Assembly (NCBI GenBank): GCA_910574345.1
Contig: CAJSZV010000010.1
Span: 1-64,000 of the forward strand
Origin: Clostridiaceae bacterium
GTDB lineage: Bacteria; Bacillota; Clostridia; Lachnospirales; Lachnospiraceae
Reading direction: 5' to 3'
DNA length: 64,000 bases
This document shows positions 40,194 through 47,730 of this stretch, piece after piece. Position 1 is the stretch's first letter; each line of letters starts with the position of its first letter. A program made the translations under genes and the position numbers. The notes beneath the pieces were generated by a model. The model had not been told where the DNA came from. It made no database searches and worked only from the letters and a program-made list of their open reading frames with translations.

Positions 40194-41195
40194 TTAAAAA
40201 TTAGTTGTTTGCTTTTGTATAAAATCGGCGGCAATGACGGTCTTGGCCGGTACACTGCCTCCGTCAAACACTTTCATAAGCGTGTCCACTGTGGTAATGC
40301 ATAATTCCTTTACTTTTGTATCAACTGAGGAGATCTCAGGGTTGGTGCAGTAGGAAAGGATAGAATTATTATAACCAATAATCGAGATATCTTCCGGAAT
40401 GGCCATTCCCTTGGCATGGGCGAATTTCACCGCCCCTACAGCAAGGGAGTCATCCGAGGTCATAACCCCGTCAAACCGTAAGCCGGAATTCCACATATCT
40501 TCCATAAGTTCTTTGGCCGCTGTCAAATCCTTGGCACACTGGCGGATTAATTCCCGCCGAATGGGGAGGCTGCGGTCTGTCAGGGCATTTTTATATCCCT
40601 GGACTTTGTTCAACCCGCTGTAGGAGTGACTGGTGTACAGATATAAGATATCTCTTCTGCCGGAGTCAAGCAGTCTTCCGACTGCGTAATACACCGCCCC
40701 ATAGTCATTGCACACCGTGCTGTAGATGCCGGGAGCATCCAGAAAGCCATTGACCAGCATAATGGGAAGTTCCTTTCCCGCCTCAATCAGATAGGCATTA
40801 TCCTTATCAATCAGTTCCACAAATTTGGAACCGGCCAGAATAATGGCATCCACCCGCTTGGAAAGCAGCAGTTCAAAACAGCTCCGTTTATTCTCAAGGG
40901 AAGAGCCGGTGCAGCACAACAGAGAATCATATCCGTTGCCGCGCAGCTGCTGTTCCAAATGGTAGATGGCATTGGCAAGATAAGGGTCGGAAGAATCGGA
41001 GCACATGATTCCGATGGTCTTCATGGTACCAAGGCCTAAGCCCCGGGCAAATACGTTGGGCGTGTAGCCCAGTTCGTCCATAATGGCCAGGACTTTTGTC
41101 CGCGTCTTCTCGCTGACATTGGGATTGCCGTTTAAAACCCGTGAAACCGTGGCGATGGAAACGCCTGCACGTTTGGAAACGTCGTAAATATTCAA
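40194..41195 (-). CDS. LacI-family regulator of hexuronate genes
   Basis: A 333-residue repressor. The HTH is NIYDVSKRAGVSIATVSRVLNGNPNVSEKTR with the LacI hinge ELGYTPNVFARGL, followed by a periplasmic-binding-protein-like effector domain. The start is a TTG at 41195: GGAGTG precedes it at a normal distance and the family start NIYDV fits. Upstream, ATGAATTGA forms a two-codon frame that overlaps the TTG. A perfect 14-bp palindrome downstream of its promoter (41214) recurs at the uxaA promoter (60600), suggesting autoregulation and control of uxaA. Confidence 0.93.
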   Translation of the reverse strand: MNIYDVSKRAGVSIATVSRVLNGNPNVSEKTRTKVLAIMDELGYTPNVFARGLGLGTMKTIGIMCSDSSDPYLANAIYHLEQQLRGNGYDSLLCCTGSSLENKRSCFELLLSKRVDAIILAGSKFVELIDKDNAYLIEAGKELPIMLVNGFLDAPGIYSTVCNDYGAVYYAVGRLLDSGRRDILYLYTSHSYSGLNKVQGYKNALTDRSLPIRRELIRQCAKDLTAAKELMEDMWNSGLRFDGVMTSDDSLAVGAVKFAHAKGMAIPEDISIIGYNNSILSYCTNPEISSVDTKVKELCITTVDTLMKVFDGGSVPAKTVIAADFIQKQTTNF

Positions 41196-41213
41196 TTCAT
41201 CACTCCTTTATTC

Positions 41214-41227
41214 TGTAAGCGCTTACA
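41214..41227. promoter_or_regulatory. LacI-type operator at the lacI-uxaC promoter
   Basis: TGTAAGCGCTTACA is a perfect palindrome with the central GCGC-type core of LacI-family sites. It lies about 10 bp downstream of the minus-strand -10 box. The identical 14-mer is at 60600-60613. Confidence 0.85.
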
Positions 41228-41237
41228 AATTGATTTT

Positions 41238-41266
41238 ATTATAGCGAGTTTGTAAGAAAAAAGCAA
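41238..41266 (-). promoter_or_regulatory. Promoter of lacI-uxaC
   Basis: On the minus strand TTGCTT (plus 41261-41266), 17-bp spacer, TATAAT (plus 41238-41243). The operator follows directly. Confidence 0.8.
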
Positions 41267-41345
41267 GAGAAATGCCATTGATTTTTTGTTAATTTCACAT
41301 TAAACTGTAAGTAGTTGTAAAATTTTGTTTATGAGGAGGATAAGT

Positions 41346-42869
41346 ATGATAGAATTTATTATGCCGCTCATTGTGCCGGGGATTATTGTGATTGCGGTTC
41401 TGATTGTTATCACCTGCGGATATGTGAAGGCTCCGCCGGATCAGGCTTATATCATATCGGGTCTTAAGAAGGAGGGGAAGATTCTCATCGGGCGGGCCGG
41501 CATCCGGATTCCCTTTTTTGAAAGGATGGACCGTTTGTACTTAGGGCAGATGACTGTGGATATCAAGACAGAGCAGTCTGTGCCTACCAATGATTTCATT
41601 AATGTCAATGTGGATGCCGTGGCTAAAGTGCGTATTTCTCCCACAGCGGATGGAATCAAGCTTGCTTCCAAGAACTTTTTGAATAAGCAGGCCAATGACA
41701 TCACCAAAGATCTGCAGGATTCTCTTCAGGGCAATATGCGGGAGATTATCGGAACCCTGTCTCTGAAAGAGATCAACACGGACCGGGATTCCTTCTCTGA
41801 CCAGGTGATGTCCAAGGCGTCCAAGGACATGGACAAACTGGGAATCGAGATTCTCTCCTGCAATATTCAGAATGTTACGGATGAGAACGGTCTGATCAAG
41901 GATCTGGGTGCGGACAATACTTCCAAGATCAAGAAAGATGCGGCGATTGCCAAGGCCCAGGCTGACCGTGATATCGCCATCGCCCAGGCGGAGGCTGATA
42001 AAGCGTCCAATGATGCCAGGGTTATGGCTCAGACGGAGATTGCCCAGAAGAACAATGAACTGGCTATCAGGAAGGCGGAGCTTCAGAAGGAGTCGGATAC
42101 GAAGAAGGCGGAGGCGGACGCAGCCTACGAGATCCAGCGGCAGGAGCAGGAGAAGACCATCCAGACAGCCACGGTCAATGCCCAGATCGCCAAGGCGGAG
42201 CGCGAGGCGGAGCTGCGCAAGCAGGAAGTGGCCATTAAGCAGCAGGCTCTGGAAGCAGAGATCAACAAAAAGGCGGATGCGGACCGCTATGCCGTGGAGC
42301 AGAAGGCGGCAGCGGAGCTGGCCAAGAGGCAGAGGGAAGCAGAGGCCAAGAAGTATGAGCTGGAGATGGAGGCCGAGGCCATGAGGGCCAGGGCCGAGAA
42401 GGAAGCGGAGGCTACGAAAGCCAAGGCATCTGCGGACCGCTATGCTGCAGAGCAGGAGGCAGCCGGTATTCAGGCCAGAGGCGCGGCGGAGGCGGCGGCT
42501 ATTCAGGCTAAGCTTTTAGCAGAGGCGGAAGGCATGGAGAAGAAGGCCGAGGCCTACGCCAAGTATAATAATGCCGCGGTTATCGAGATGATGGTGAATA
42601 TTATGCCTCAGATGGCGGCGGAGATCGCAAGACCTCTTTCCAGCATCGACAAGGTGAATATCTACGGCGGCGGAAGCGACAGCGCGGGAGGAGTCAGTCA
42701 GGTGTCAGGAAGTGCGGCTACAGTGATGCAGCAGGTGTTTGATACCATGTCCGAGGCCACGGGTGTGGACTTCCGGGAGATCCTCAAGGCTCAGACCTAC
42801 GATGCAAAGGTTACAAGGAATGTGAATCTGACCGGGATTCCGGACGGAGAAAAAGGAAAGGAAAGCTGA
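41346..42869 (+). CDS. SPFH/flotillin-family membrane protein
   Basis: A 507-residue flotillin-like scaffold protein. One N-terminal helix (about residues 3-24) is followed by an SPFH/band 7 domain (APPDQAYIISGLKKEG, GIRIPFFERMDRLYLGQMTVDI, VNVDAVAKVRI). A very long Ala/Glu/Lys/Arg coiled coil spans about 200-415, and a conserved C-terminal part has YNNAAVIEMMVNIMPQMAAEIARPLSSIDKV. Such proteins form membrane microdomain assemblies. No NfeD gene is adjacent. The start at 41346 follows GAGGAGG. The strongly biased coiled coil also creates long spurious frames in other phases. Confidence 0.93.
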   Translation: MIEFIMPLIVPGIIVIAVLIVITCGYVKAPPDQAYIISGLKKEGKILIGRAGIRIPFFERMDRLYLGQMTVDIKTEQSVPTNDFINVNVDAVAKVRISPTADGIKLASKNFLNKQANDITKDLQDSLQGNMREIIGTLSLKEINTDRDSFSDQVMSKASKDMDKLGIEILSCNIQNVTDENGLIKDLGADNTSKIKKDAAIAKAQADRDIAIAQAEADKASNDARVMAQTEIAQKNNELAIRKAELQKESDTKKAEADAAYEIQRQEQEKTIQTATVNAQIAKAEREAELRKQEVAIKQQALEAEINKKADADRYAVEQKAAAELAKRQREAEAKKYELEMEAEAMRARAEKEAEATKAKASADRYAAEQEAAGIQARGAAEAAAIQAKLLAEAEGMEKKAEAYAKYNNAAVIEMMVNIMPQMAAEIARPLSSIDKVNIYGGGSDSAGGVSQVSGSAATVMQQVFDTMSEATGVDFREILKAQTYDAKVTRNVNLTGIPDGEKGKES

Positions 42870-42888
42870 AAAGAATTTTCACCCCAGC

Positions 42889-42917
42889 TTGACAAAGAGA
42901 ATTAATTTTCGTATAGT
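42889..42917 (+). promoter_or_regulatory. Promoter upstream of mupG
   Basis: TTGACA at 42889-42894, 17-bp spacer, TATAGT at 42912-42917. A 9-bp hairpin begins 3 bp after the -10 box. Confidence 0.75.
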
Positions 42918-42919
42918 AA

Positions 42920-42946
42920 AGGCAGGTGAAGCACCTGCCTTTTGTC
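42920..42946 (+). terminator. Hairpin with short T-run at the start of the mupG transcript
   Basis: AGGCAGGTG (42920-42928) and CACCTGCCT (42932-42940) form a perfect stem with a 3-nt loop, followed by TTTGTCTCTT. It can end the SPFH transcript and also lies at the 5' end of the transcript from the promoter at 42889. Confidence 0.7.
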
Positions 42947-43009
42947 TCTTATGCAGAAGGCGGGGGGCCGTATATCTAAAATCTAAAACAGAAAGGAATG
43001 GAAAAGCGT

Positions 43010-44107
43010 ATGCATAAGTTAGGAATATCCGTATATCCGGAACATTCAACTCCTGAAAAGGACTATGAGTATATGAAGCTGGCTGCGAAGTATGGTTTCA
43101 GCCGTATCTTTACCTGTCTTTTGTCAGTGGACAAGCCGAAAGAGGAGATTATTGCTGAGTTTTCAGACTTTATCGGGAAGGCCCACGAGCTGGGATATGT
43201 GGTGGCAGCGGATACCAATCCTCATGTGTTCAAGCATCTGGGGGCTACCCCTTATGACCTTTCTGTGTTTGGGAACATGGGTTTGGATATTATCCGCCTG
43301 GACGGTAATTTCGGGGAACTGGAGGACCGGCTTATTACCCGTAATCCTCAGGGGATTAAGATTGAATTTAATGCCAGCTCCGATGTGAGCGTTGACCATT
43401 TGATCCGCCATGGAGCCGACCCCAACAATATAACCATGTGCCATAACTTCTATCCGGAGAGATATACGGGACTGAGCAGGACGGTTTTTGACAAATTTAA
43501 TGAGAAGTGGAAAGGACTGGGGCTTAACACGGCTGCTTTCGTGTCCAGCAACAATACGAATACTTATGGTCCCTGGCCGGTATATAACGGTCTGTGCACG
43601 GTGGAAGCTGACAGGGGACTTCCCATTGATCTGCAGGTAAGGCATCTTCTGGCGACGGAGATGATTGATGATATCCTCATCGGCAACGCCTATGCGTCGG
43701 AGGAGGAACTGAAGGCCATATTTGAGGTGGATATGACCAAGACCACAGTCACGGTCAATACCGTAGAAGGACTGAACGAGACAGAGCTTCGTGTTCTCAA
43801 GGAATATCATCACGCCGGAAGGACGGATGCTTCGGAATTCCTCATTCGCTCCAGTATGCCAAGGCTCAGCTGCAAAGATGCATCCATTCCCCACAGAGAC
43901 TGCGGACAGGATATGTTCCATCGGGGAGATGTGGTTATCGTCAATGATAATCTGGGCCACTACAGAGGTGAAGTGGAGGTTATTCTGAAAGATATTCCCA
44001 ATGACGGGGAGAGGAATCTGGCAGGACGGATTCCCAAAGAGGAATTTCTGATTCTGGACCGGATGGAGGAGAATCCAGATCATTTCTGGGACTTTTTGAT
44101 TCTATAG
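43010..44107 (+). CDS. mupG: MupG-family (DUF871) 6-phospho-N-acetylmuramidase
   Basis: A 365-residue cytoplasmic TIM-barrel protein plus a small C-terminal beta domain. Typical DUF871 parts are LGISVYPEHSTPEKDYEYMKLAAKYGF, VVAADTNPHVFKHLG, LDIIRLDGNFGE and IEFNASSDVS. The family member of Staphylococcus aureus cleaves MurNAc 6-phosphate-GlcNAc in cell-wall recycling. No murQ or PTS gene is adjacent, so use on another 6-phospho-disaccharide is possible. The ATG at 43010 matches the family start; an in-frame ATG at 42998 is too close to the ribosome site. Confidence 0.88.
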   Translation: MHKLGISVYPEHSTPEKDYEYMKLAAKYGFSRIFTCLLSVDKPKEEIIAEFSDFIGKAHELGYVVAADTNPHVFKHLGATPYDLSVFGNMGLDIIRLDGNFGELEDRLITRNPQGIKIEFNASSDVSVDHLIRHGADPNNITMCHNFYPERYTGLSRTVFDKFNEKWKGLGLNTAAFVSSNNTNTYGPWPVYNGLCTVEADRGLPIDLQVRHLLATEMIDDILIGNAYASEEELKAIFEVDMTKTTVTVNTVEGLNETELRVLKEYHHAGRTDASEFLIRSSMPRLSCKDASIPHRDCGQDMFHRGDVVIVNDNLGHYRGEVEVILKDIPNDGERNLAGRIPKEEFLILDRMEENPDHFWDFLIL

Positions 44108-44145
44108 GTAATATTTTCTTTTGGTAACAGAGGGGAGATGAGAGA

Positions 44146-44313
44146 ATGCCGATTAATGAAAAAGAATACAATGGTTACTTGTTTGACCAGTTGTCCATAT
44201 TGGAACGGATTGAGGCTGTGACAGATGATGAAAAGGTTCATAAGCAGATTGCCATAGAACGGAAGCAGATTGAGCGAAAGCTTTATCAAAAGCCGCCGCT
44301 TGTAAGCGAATAG
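44146..44313 (+). CDS. Small hypothetical protein, 55 residues
   Basis: MPINEKEYNGYLFDQLSILE and a second half IEAVTDDEKVHKQIAIERKQ, ending KPPLVSE. AGGGGAGATGAG precedes the ATG, and a clean terminator follows 9 nt after the stop, so it is very likely a real gene. It is charged and predicted helical, without membrane segment. I do not recognise the family. It probably shares the transcript with mupG. Confidence 0.7.
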   Translation: MPINEKEYNGYLFDQLSILERIEAVTDDEKVHKQIAIERKQIERKLYQKPPLVSE

Positions 44314-44322
44314 GGAATAATG

Positions 44323-44348
44323 GGGGATGCCAAAAGGCATCCCCTGTT
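44323..44348 (+). terminator. Terminator after the 55-residue gene
   Basis: GGGGATGCC (44323-44331), AAAA loop, GGCATCCCC (44336-44344), then TGTTG. Confidence 0.8.
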
Positions 44349-44410
44349 GTCTGCAGGAAGATATGGTGTTTTGCAACAATAAAGGGGAAGAAGGATAAGA
44401 AAATTTCATG

Positions 44411-44430
44411 GATTTTTAAAATCTGCGAAA
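44411..44430 (+). repeat. Left inverted repeat of a putative invertible segment
   Basis: gatttttaaaatctgcgaaa, exact reverse complement of 44762-44781. It has the shape of a tyrosine-recombinase core site: a conserved arm TCTGCGAAA, an asymmetric T5A4 spacer and a degenerate second arm. Confidence 0.75.
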
Positions 44431-44590
44431 AAGAAAAATAAGAATTATCTAACAAAAATAATCAAATTATACTCTATATAATTCATATCGAAGTAATTCT
44501 ATCACATGTCAGAGAAAAATTCCACACAAATTTTCGAGTTTTTTTGTAAATAAGCGGTAATCCAGTAGAGAATTGGATGAAATCAAGGGG

Positions 44591-44613
44591 TTTATGGTCA
44601 AATTTGTGGTCAA
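44591..44613 (+). repeat. 23-bp direct repeat, copy 1
   Basis: Starts tttatggtcaaatttgtgg and ends tcaa. It differs by one base from 44697-44719. Within each copy TGGTCA occurs twice, 11 bp apart, about one helical turn, as for a protein-binding site. Confidence 0.75.
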
Positions 44614-44665
44614 AATCCAAGAAAAAAGCCTGCAAATAGGGTTCACAGGTAGGAGCAGAAAGTTC

Positions 44666-44699
44666 AAATTCAGAATGCAGAAACATTCTGAATTTTTTT
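44666..44699 (+). terminator. Strong intrinsic terminator inside the putative invertible segment
   Basis: AAATTCAGAATG (44666-44677) pairs perfectly with CATTCTGAATTT (44684-44695) and merges into a T-run to 44699. On the minus strand no T-run follows, so it acts in one orientation only. Confidence 0.8.
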
Positions 44700-44719
44700 A
44701 TGGTCAGATTTGTGGTCAA
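44697..44719 (+). repeat. 23-bp direct repeat, copy 2
   Basis: Same sequence as 44591-44613 except A to G at the eleventh position. The spacing between copies is 106 bp, close to ten helical turns. Confidence 0.75.
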
Positions 44720-44756
44720 GGGATATGAAAAACCATGGATTTACCGTGAAAAAAGA

Positions 44757-44793
44757 GCAAATTTCGCAGATTTTAAAAATCTGCGAAATTTGC
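44757..44793. repeat. Perfect 37-nt palindrome with 18-bp arms, containing the right inverted repeat
   Basis: GCAAATTTCGCAGATTTT, a single central A, and the exact reverse complement. No T-run follows, so it is not an obvious terminator. Its inner part 44762-44781 is the exact inverted partner of 44411-44430. The spacer T4A5 reads T5A4 in reverse, matching the left site only in inverted orientation. Confidence 0.85.
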
Positions 44794-44858
44794 ATCGAAT
44801 AGCATAAGAGAATTTATCATTTCCACACAATGACAAAACGGGACAGGAGGCATGTTTC

Positions 44859-45707
44859 ATGGCAGTAAATCAAAATTCTAATAAATGGATTAATAGATTT
44901 ATTACCAGTCAGGTTATACAAAGAGGACTGGATGAGCGAACTGCTAAGGCATACAGACTGGACTTGGAACACCTGTATCAATGGCTGGAACTGCAATATT
45001 CTTTTGGAAAAGAAGAATTGGCGAAAAAAATTGAAGCTTATCTGGAGTATCTTTCATCAGACAAAAAACACCGTCCATCTACTATATGCAGAAAACAGAG
45101 AGTATTTGGATACTACCTTTCCTATTTGGCCTCACAGGGAATGATAGAGGGAACGGATACAATAAAGCACGTGAATATCCGAAATGAGGAACATAGAAGG
45201 GTACTGCTTAACAAGACGGAGATTGACAGATTTTTTCAGGCGATTTCCCAGGAATATATGGATTTGGAAAGTGATTTTCGAAAAAGAGTATGTCTTAGAG
45301 ATCAGGTGATGATGGGACTTCTTTTTTACCATGGGATTGAAGTCAGCGAGTTACTGAGGATGAAAACCAGGGACTATAATCAAAAGACAGCTGTTCTTAC
45401 GATCGAGAAGAAAAATGGAAAAAATTTTTCGGATTATTTATTTTCCCGAAGACTCCAGAGACAGATGGAGGAATGGATAGCAAAACACACATATTTTGAA
45501 CATGGAGAAGGATATGACGACTACATGTTTTTATCGAAACTGGGAAGGCCGCTTTCCATGAAAATGGTAATAATAATTTTTAATAAATACCGGGATATGG
45601 CGGGAATAACCAAAGAAGCTACCCCAAAAGATTTAAAATACAGTATGAAAACATATGCACGGGAATTAATGGTGGAGATATGCAGTCAGGAAGGAAGGGG
45701 CAGATAA
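44859..45707 (+). CDS. Tyrosine-recombinase-like protein lacking catalytic residues
   Basis: A 282-residue protein with the two-domain plan of phage-type integrases. The N-terminal SAM-like part is LDERTAKAYRLDLEHLYQWL (24-43). The catalytic-domain region is DQVMMGLLFYHGIEVSELLRMKTRD (148-172). Where active enzymes read GLRxSEL, this has GIEVSEL, so the first catalytic Arg is Glu161. The HxxRH motif reads KDLKYS (257-262), and the chain ends without the LGH...Y nucleophile block. It is therefore probably inactive for strand cleavage. As first gene of the glycan operon and close to the inverted repeats, it may bind those sites as a regulator, or be a relic. AGGAGG lies upstream. Confidence 0.8.
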   Translation: MAVNQNSNKWINRFITSQVIQRGLDERTAKAYRLDLEHLYQWLELQYSFGKEELAKKIEAYLEYLSSDKKHRPSTICRKQRVFGYYLSYLASQGMIEGTDTIKHVNIRNEEHRRVLLNKTEIDRFFQAISQEYMDLESDFRKRVCLRDQVMMGLLFYHGIEVSELLRMKTRDYNQKTAVLTIEKKNGKNFSDYLFSRRLQRQMEEWIAKHTYFEHGEGYDDYMFLSKLGRPLSMKMVIIIFNKYRDMAGITKEATPKDLKYSMKTYARELMVEICSQEGRGR

Positions 45708-45708
45708 T

Positions 45709-46530
45709 ATGAATGATCTGGTATCAATTATTACCCCGACATTTAACAGCGAAAATTATATTGAAAAAACAATTGAGTCAGTCAGGGAACAGATATATCA
45801 AAATTGGGAGATGATCATCGTTGACGACTGCTCAGATGATGCGACCTGTCTTATTGTAGAAAAAGCATCTGAGTGTGATAAGCGTATTCATTTGCTGAGA
45901 CAGGAGGAGAATAAAGGAGCTGCAGAGGCGAGAAACAGAGCCTTACAGTATTCTTCCGGCAGATTTATTGCATATTTAGATGCAGATGATATTTGGATGA
46001 AGGATAAACTTCAAAAACAAGTGACGTTTATGATTGAAAGCAAGTGCGGATTTTCCTGTGTTTCTTATGAAGTGATAAATGATATGGGAAAACCTTTAAA
46101 TAAAAAAGTGCATATGCTGCAAAAAGTCGATTATCTTGGCTTTTTAACTAACAATCTCCTTCAAACAGTGGGAATTATGGTGGACACAGAATTGATTGAT
46201 AAAAAATATCTGATGATGCCAGACCTTAGAAGACGACAAGATGCGGCCACCTGGCTTCAGATTTTGAAAGCCGGATATGAATGCTATGGGATGGAAGAAG
46301 TCTTGGCTCAGTATCGAAGAACCAGTCATTCTTTGTCCAGCAACAAGCTGAAAGCTGTAAAAGGTATCTGGTTTTTATACAGAAAAGTAGAAAAGCTTTC
46401 TTTCCCTTTCAGCTGTTACTGCTTTATAAGATATGCTGTTCTTGCTGTCTGGAAGAGAATATATATTGGCAGGAGAGAAAAATATGAATTTACTGATGTT
46501 TACAAAATATTACCCATTTGGAAAAGGTGA
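45709..46530 (+). CDS. Family 2 glycosyltransferase
   Basis: A 273-residue GT-A-fold enzyme. It begins LVSIITPTFNSENYIEKTIESV, with EMIIVDDCSDD as nucleotide-binding strand and AYLDADDIW as the DxD-like metal site (about 92-96). The QDAATWLQILK segment corresponds to the catalytic (Q/R)xxRW-like loop region of bacterial GT2. No membrane helix is clear except a hydrophobic stretch near 240. The sugar donor is unknown. It starts 1 nt after the recombinase-like gene and overlaps the next gene by 47 nt. Confidence 0.92.
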   Translation: MNDLVSIITPTFNSENYIEKTIESVREQIYQNWEMIIVDDCSDDATCLIVEKASECDKRIHLLRQEENKGAAEARNRALQYSSGRFIAYLDADDIWMKDKLQKQVTFMIESKCGFSCVSYEVINDMGKPLNKKVHMLQKVDYLGFLTNNLLQTVGIMVDTELIDKKYLMMPDLRRRQDAATWLQILKAGYECYGMEEVLAQYRRTSHSLSSNKLKAVKGIWFLYRKVEKLSFPFSCYCFIRYAVLAVWKRIYIGRREKYEFTDVYKILPIWKR

Positions 46531-47713
46531 GGCATTTATCGAAAATGAGATAGAAACAGCATCGGAATATTTTGAAAATATCGTAATCATTGCATGTGAA
46601 GTGGGAATAAAGGAGGATGTTGTAAGAAAACTCCCTCAAAATGTAAATGCGTTTAAAGTGCCCAGAGGGTCAAAAGTAAAAAATATCTTATGTGGACTAA
46701 GATATCTTTTTTCTGCTGATGAGGTATTTAATTCCGAAAAAACAGAATGCCGAGGATTGATTCAGAAGATTTTTTTGGCATATTTTGAGAAAAAAAGTCG
46801 TGCAATTTATGATTATATTGTTGATAAAGGTTATACCGATAATGTTTATGGAAAACCATATGCCATTTATAGCTATTGGCTGTTTGTAACTGCAAGGGTC
46901 GGATTGTTGATTGCAGAGGGGAATAAACCTGTATATAAGTTCACCAGGGCTCACAGATATGATCTTTATCAGGAAAAAAACCGATTAAACTATCTTCCTT
47001 ATCGTAGATTGTTTCTTCAGGAATATGAAAATGTATTTCCTTGCTCAAACCATGGAAGCCAGTATTTGATAAAAGCTTTTGCCGCTTTTGAAGATCATAT
47101 AAAAACTGCTTTTTTAGGAACGAAAGATTATGGACTTTCCAGGGAAAGCCGAGACGGAGCTTTTCGAATCGTAAGCTGTTCCAGAATCGAGCCTGTAAAA
47201 AGAATACACAGAATTATCGAAGCACTTTCCTTACTGAAAGCTGACAACAGAAGAATTGAGTGGATTCATATGGGAGGAGGAAGCAAATTGGAAAAAATCA
47301 GGAAAAAGGCAGAGGCAGAGCTGCATGGTATAACTTGTACATTTACAGGAGCAGTTCCAAACTCCAAGGTTTTGGAGATCTATAGAAATTCGCCTGTGGA
47401 TCTGTTCATTAATGTTAGCAGCAGCGAAGGACTGCCGGTGTCTATTATGGAAGCCATCAGCTTTGGAATCCCTGTTATAGCAACAGACGTTGGCGGAACA
47501 TCAGAAATCGTCATTCACGGATTAACGGGATTCTTAATACCGTCTGAATTTACAAATGAGGAGCTTGCCAGGACAATTAAAAGAATGTATGAAAACAAAG
47601 ACACTCTCATAAGCCGCAGGGCATGCAGGGAATACTGGGAACAGCATTTTCAGGCAGATAGGAATTACCATAAGATGTATGATTATCTGAGCAGAAATTA
47701 TCATTTACAATAG
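46484..47713 (+). CDS. Family 4 (GT-B) glycosyltransferase
   Basis: A 409-residue retaining glycosyltransferase. It starts MNLLMFTKYYPFGKGEAFIENEI. The C-terminal Rossmann domain carries the GT4 signatures FRIVSCSRIEPVKRIHRIIEAL, HMGGGSKLEKI and VSSSEGLPVSIMEAISFGIPVIATDVGGTSEIV, whose ExxxxxxxxGxP(V)ATxxGG motif binds the donor. The start at 46484 follows CAGGAGAG within the previous gene; longer in-frame starts lack a site. Donor and acceptor are unknown. Confidence 0.92.
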   Translation: MNLLMFTKYYPFGKGEAFIENEIETASEYFENIVIIACEVGIKEDVVRKLPQNVNAFKVPRGSKVKNILCGLRYLFSADEVFNSEKTECRGLIQKIFLAYFEKKSRAIYDYIVDKGYTDNVYGKPYAIYSYWLFVTARVGLLIAEGNKPVYKFTRAHRYDLYQEKNRLNYLPYRRLFLQEYENVFPCSNHGSQYLIKAFAAFEDHIKTAFLGTKDYGLSRESRDGAFRIVSCSRIEPVKRIHRIIEALSLLKADNRRIEWIHMGGGSKLEKIRKKAEAELHGITCTFTGAVPNSKVLEIYRNSPVDLFINVSSSEGLPVSIMEAISFGIPVIATDVGGTSEIVIHGLTGFLIPSEFTNEELARTIKRMYENKDTLISRRACREYWEQHFQADRNYHKMYDYLSRNYHLQ

Positions 47714-47730
47714 ATATCGGAGAAATACAT

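Larger units (their letters stand above)
44431..44761. promoter_or_regulatory. 331-bp segment between inverted repeats upstream of the glycan operon
   Basis: No gene is seen here. It contains TATAAT boxes on both strands: plus 44477-44482, minus 44471-44466. The latter reads leftwards, away from the operon, as the sequence stands. It also holds a strong plus-strand terminator (44666-44699) and two near-identical 23-bp direct repeats. If inverted, the minus-strand box would point to the operon and the terminator would lose its T-run. A switch function is inferred, not shown. Confidence 0.5.

Noticed and set aside
41908-42384. Arginine-rich open frame inside the SPFH gene
   Set aside because: It results from the biased codons of the Ala/Glu/Lys coiled coil read in another frame. 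No ribosome site or family match.
44757-44793. The 37-nt palindrome as an intrinsic terminator
   Set aside because: No T-run follows on either strand, while its inner part is an exact partner of a distant inverted repeat. A recombination or binding site fits better.
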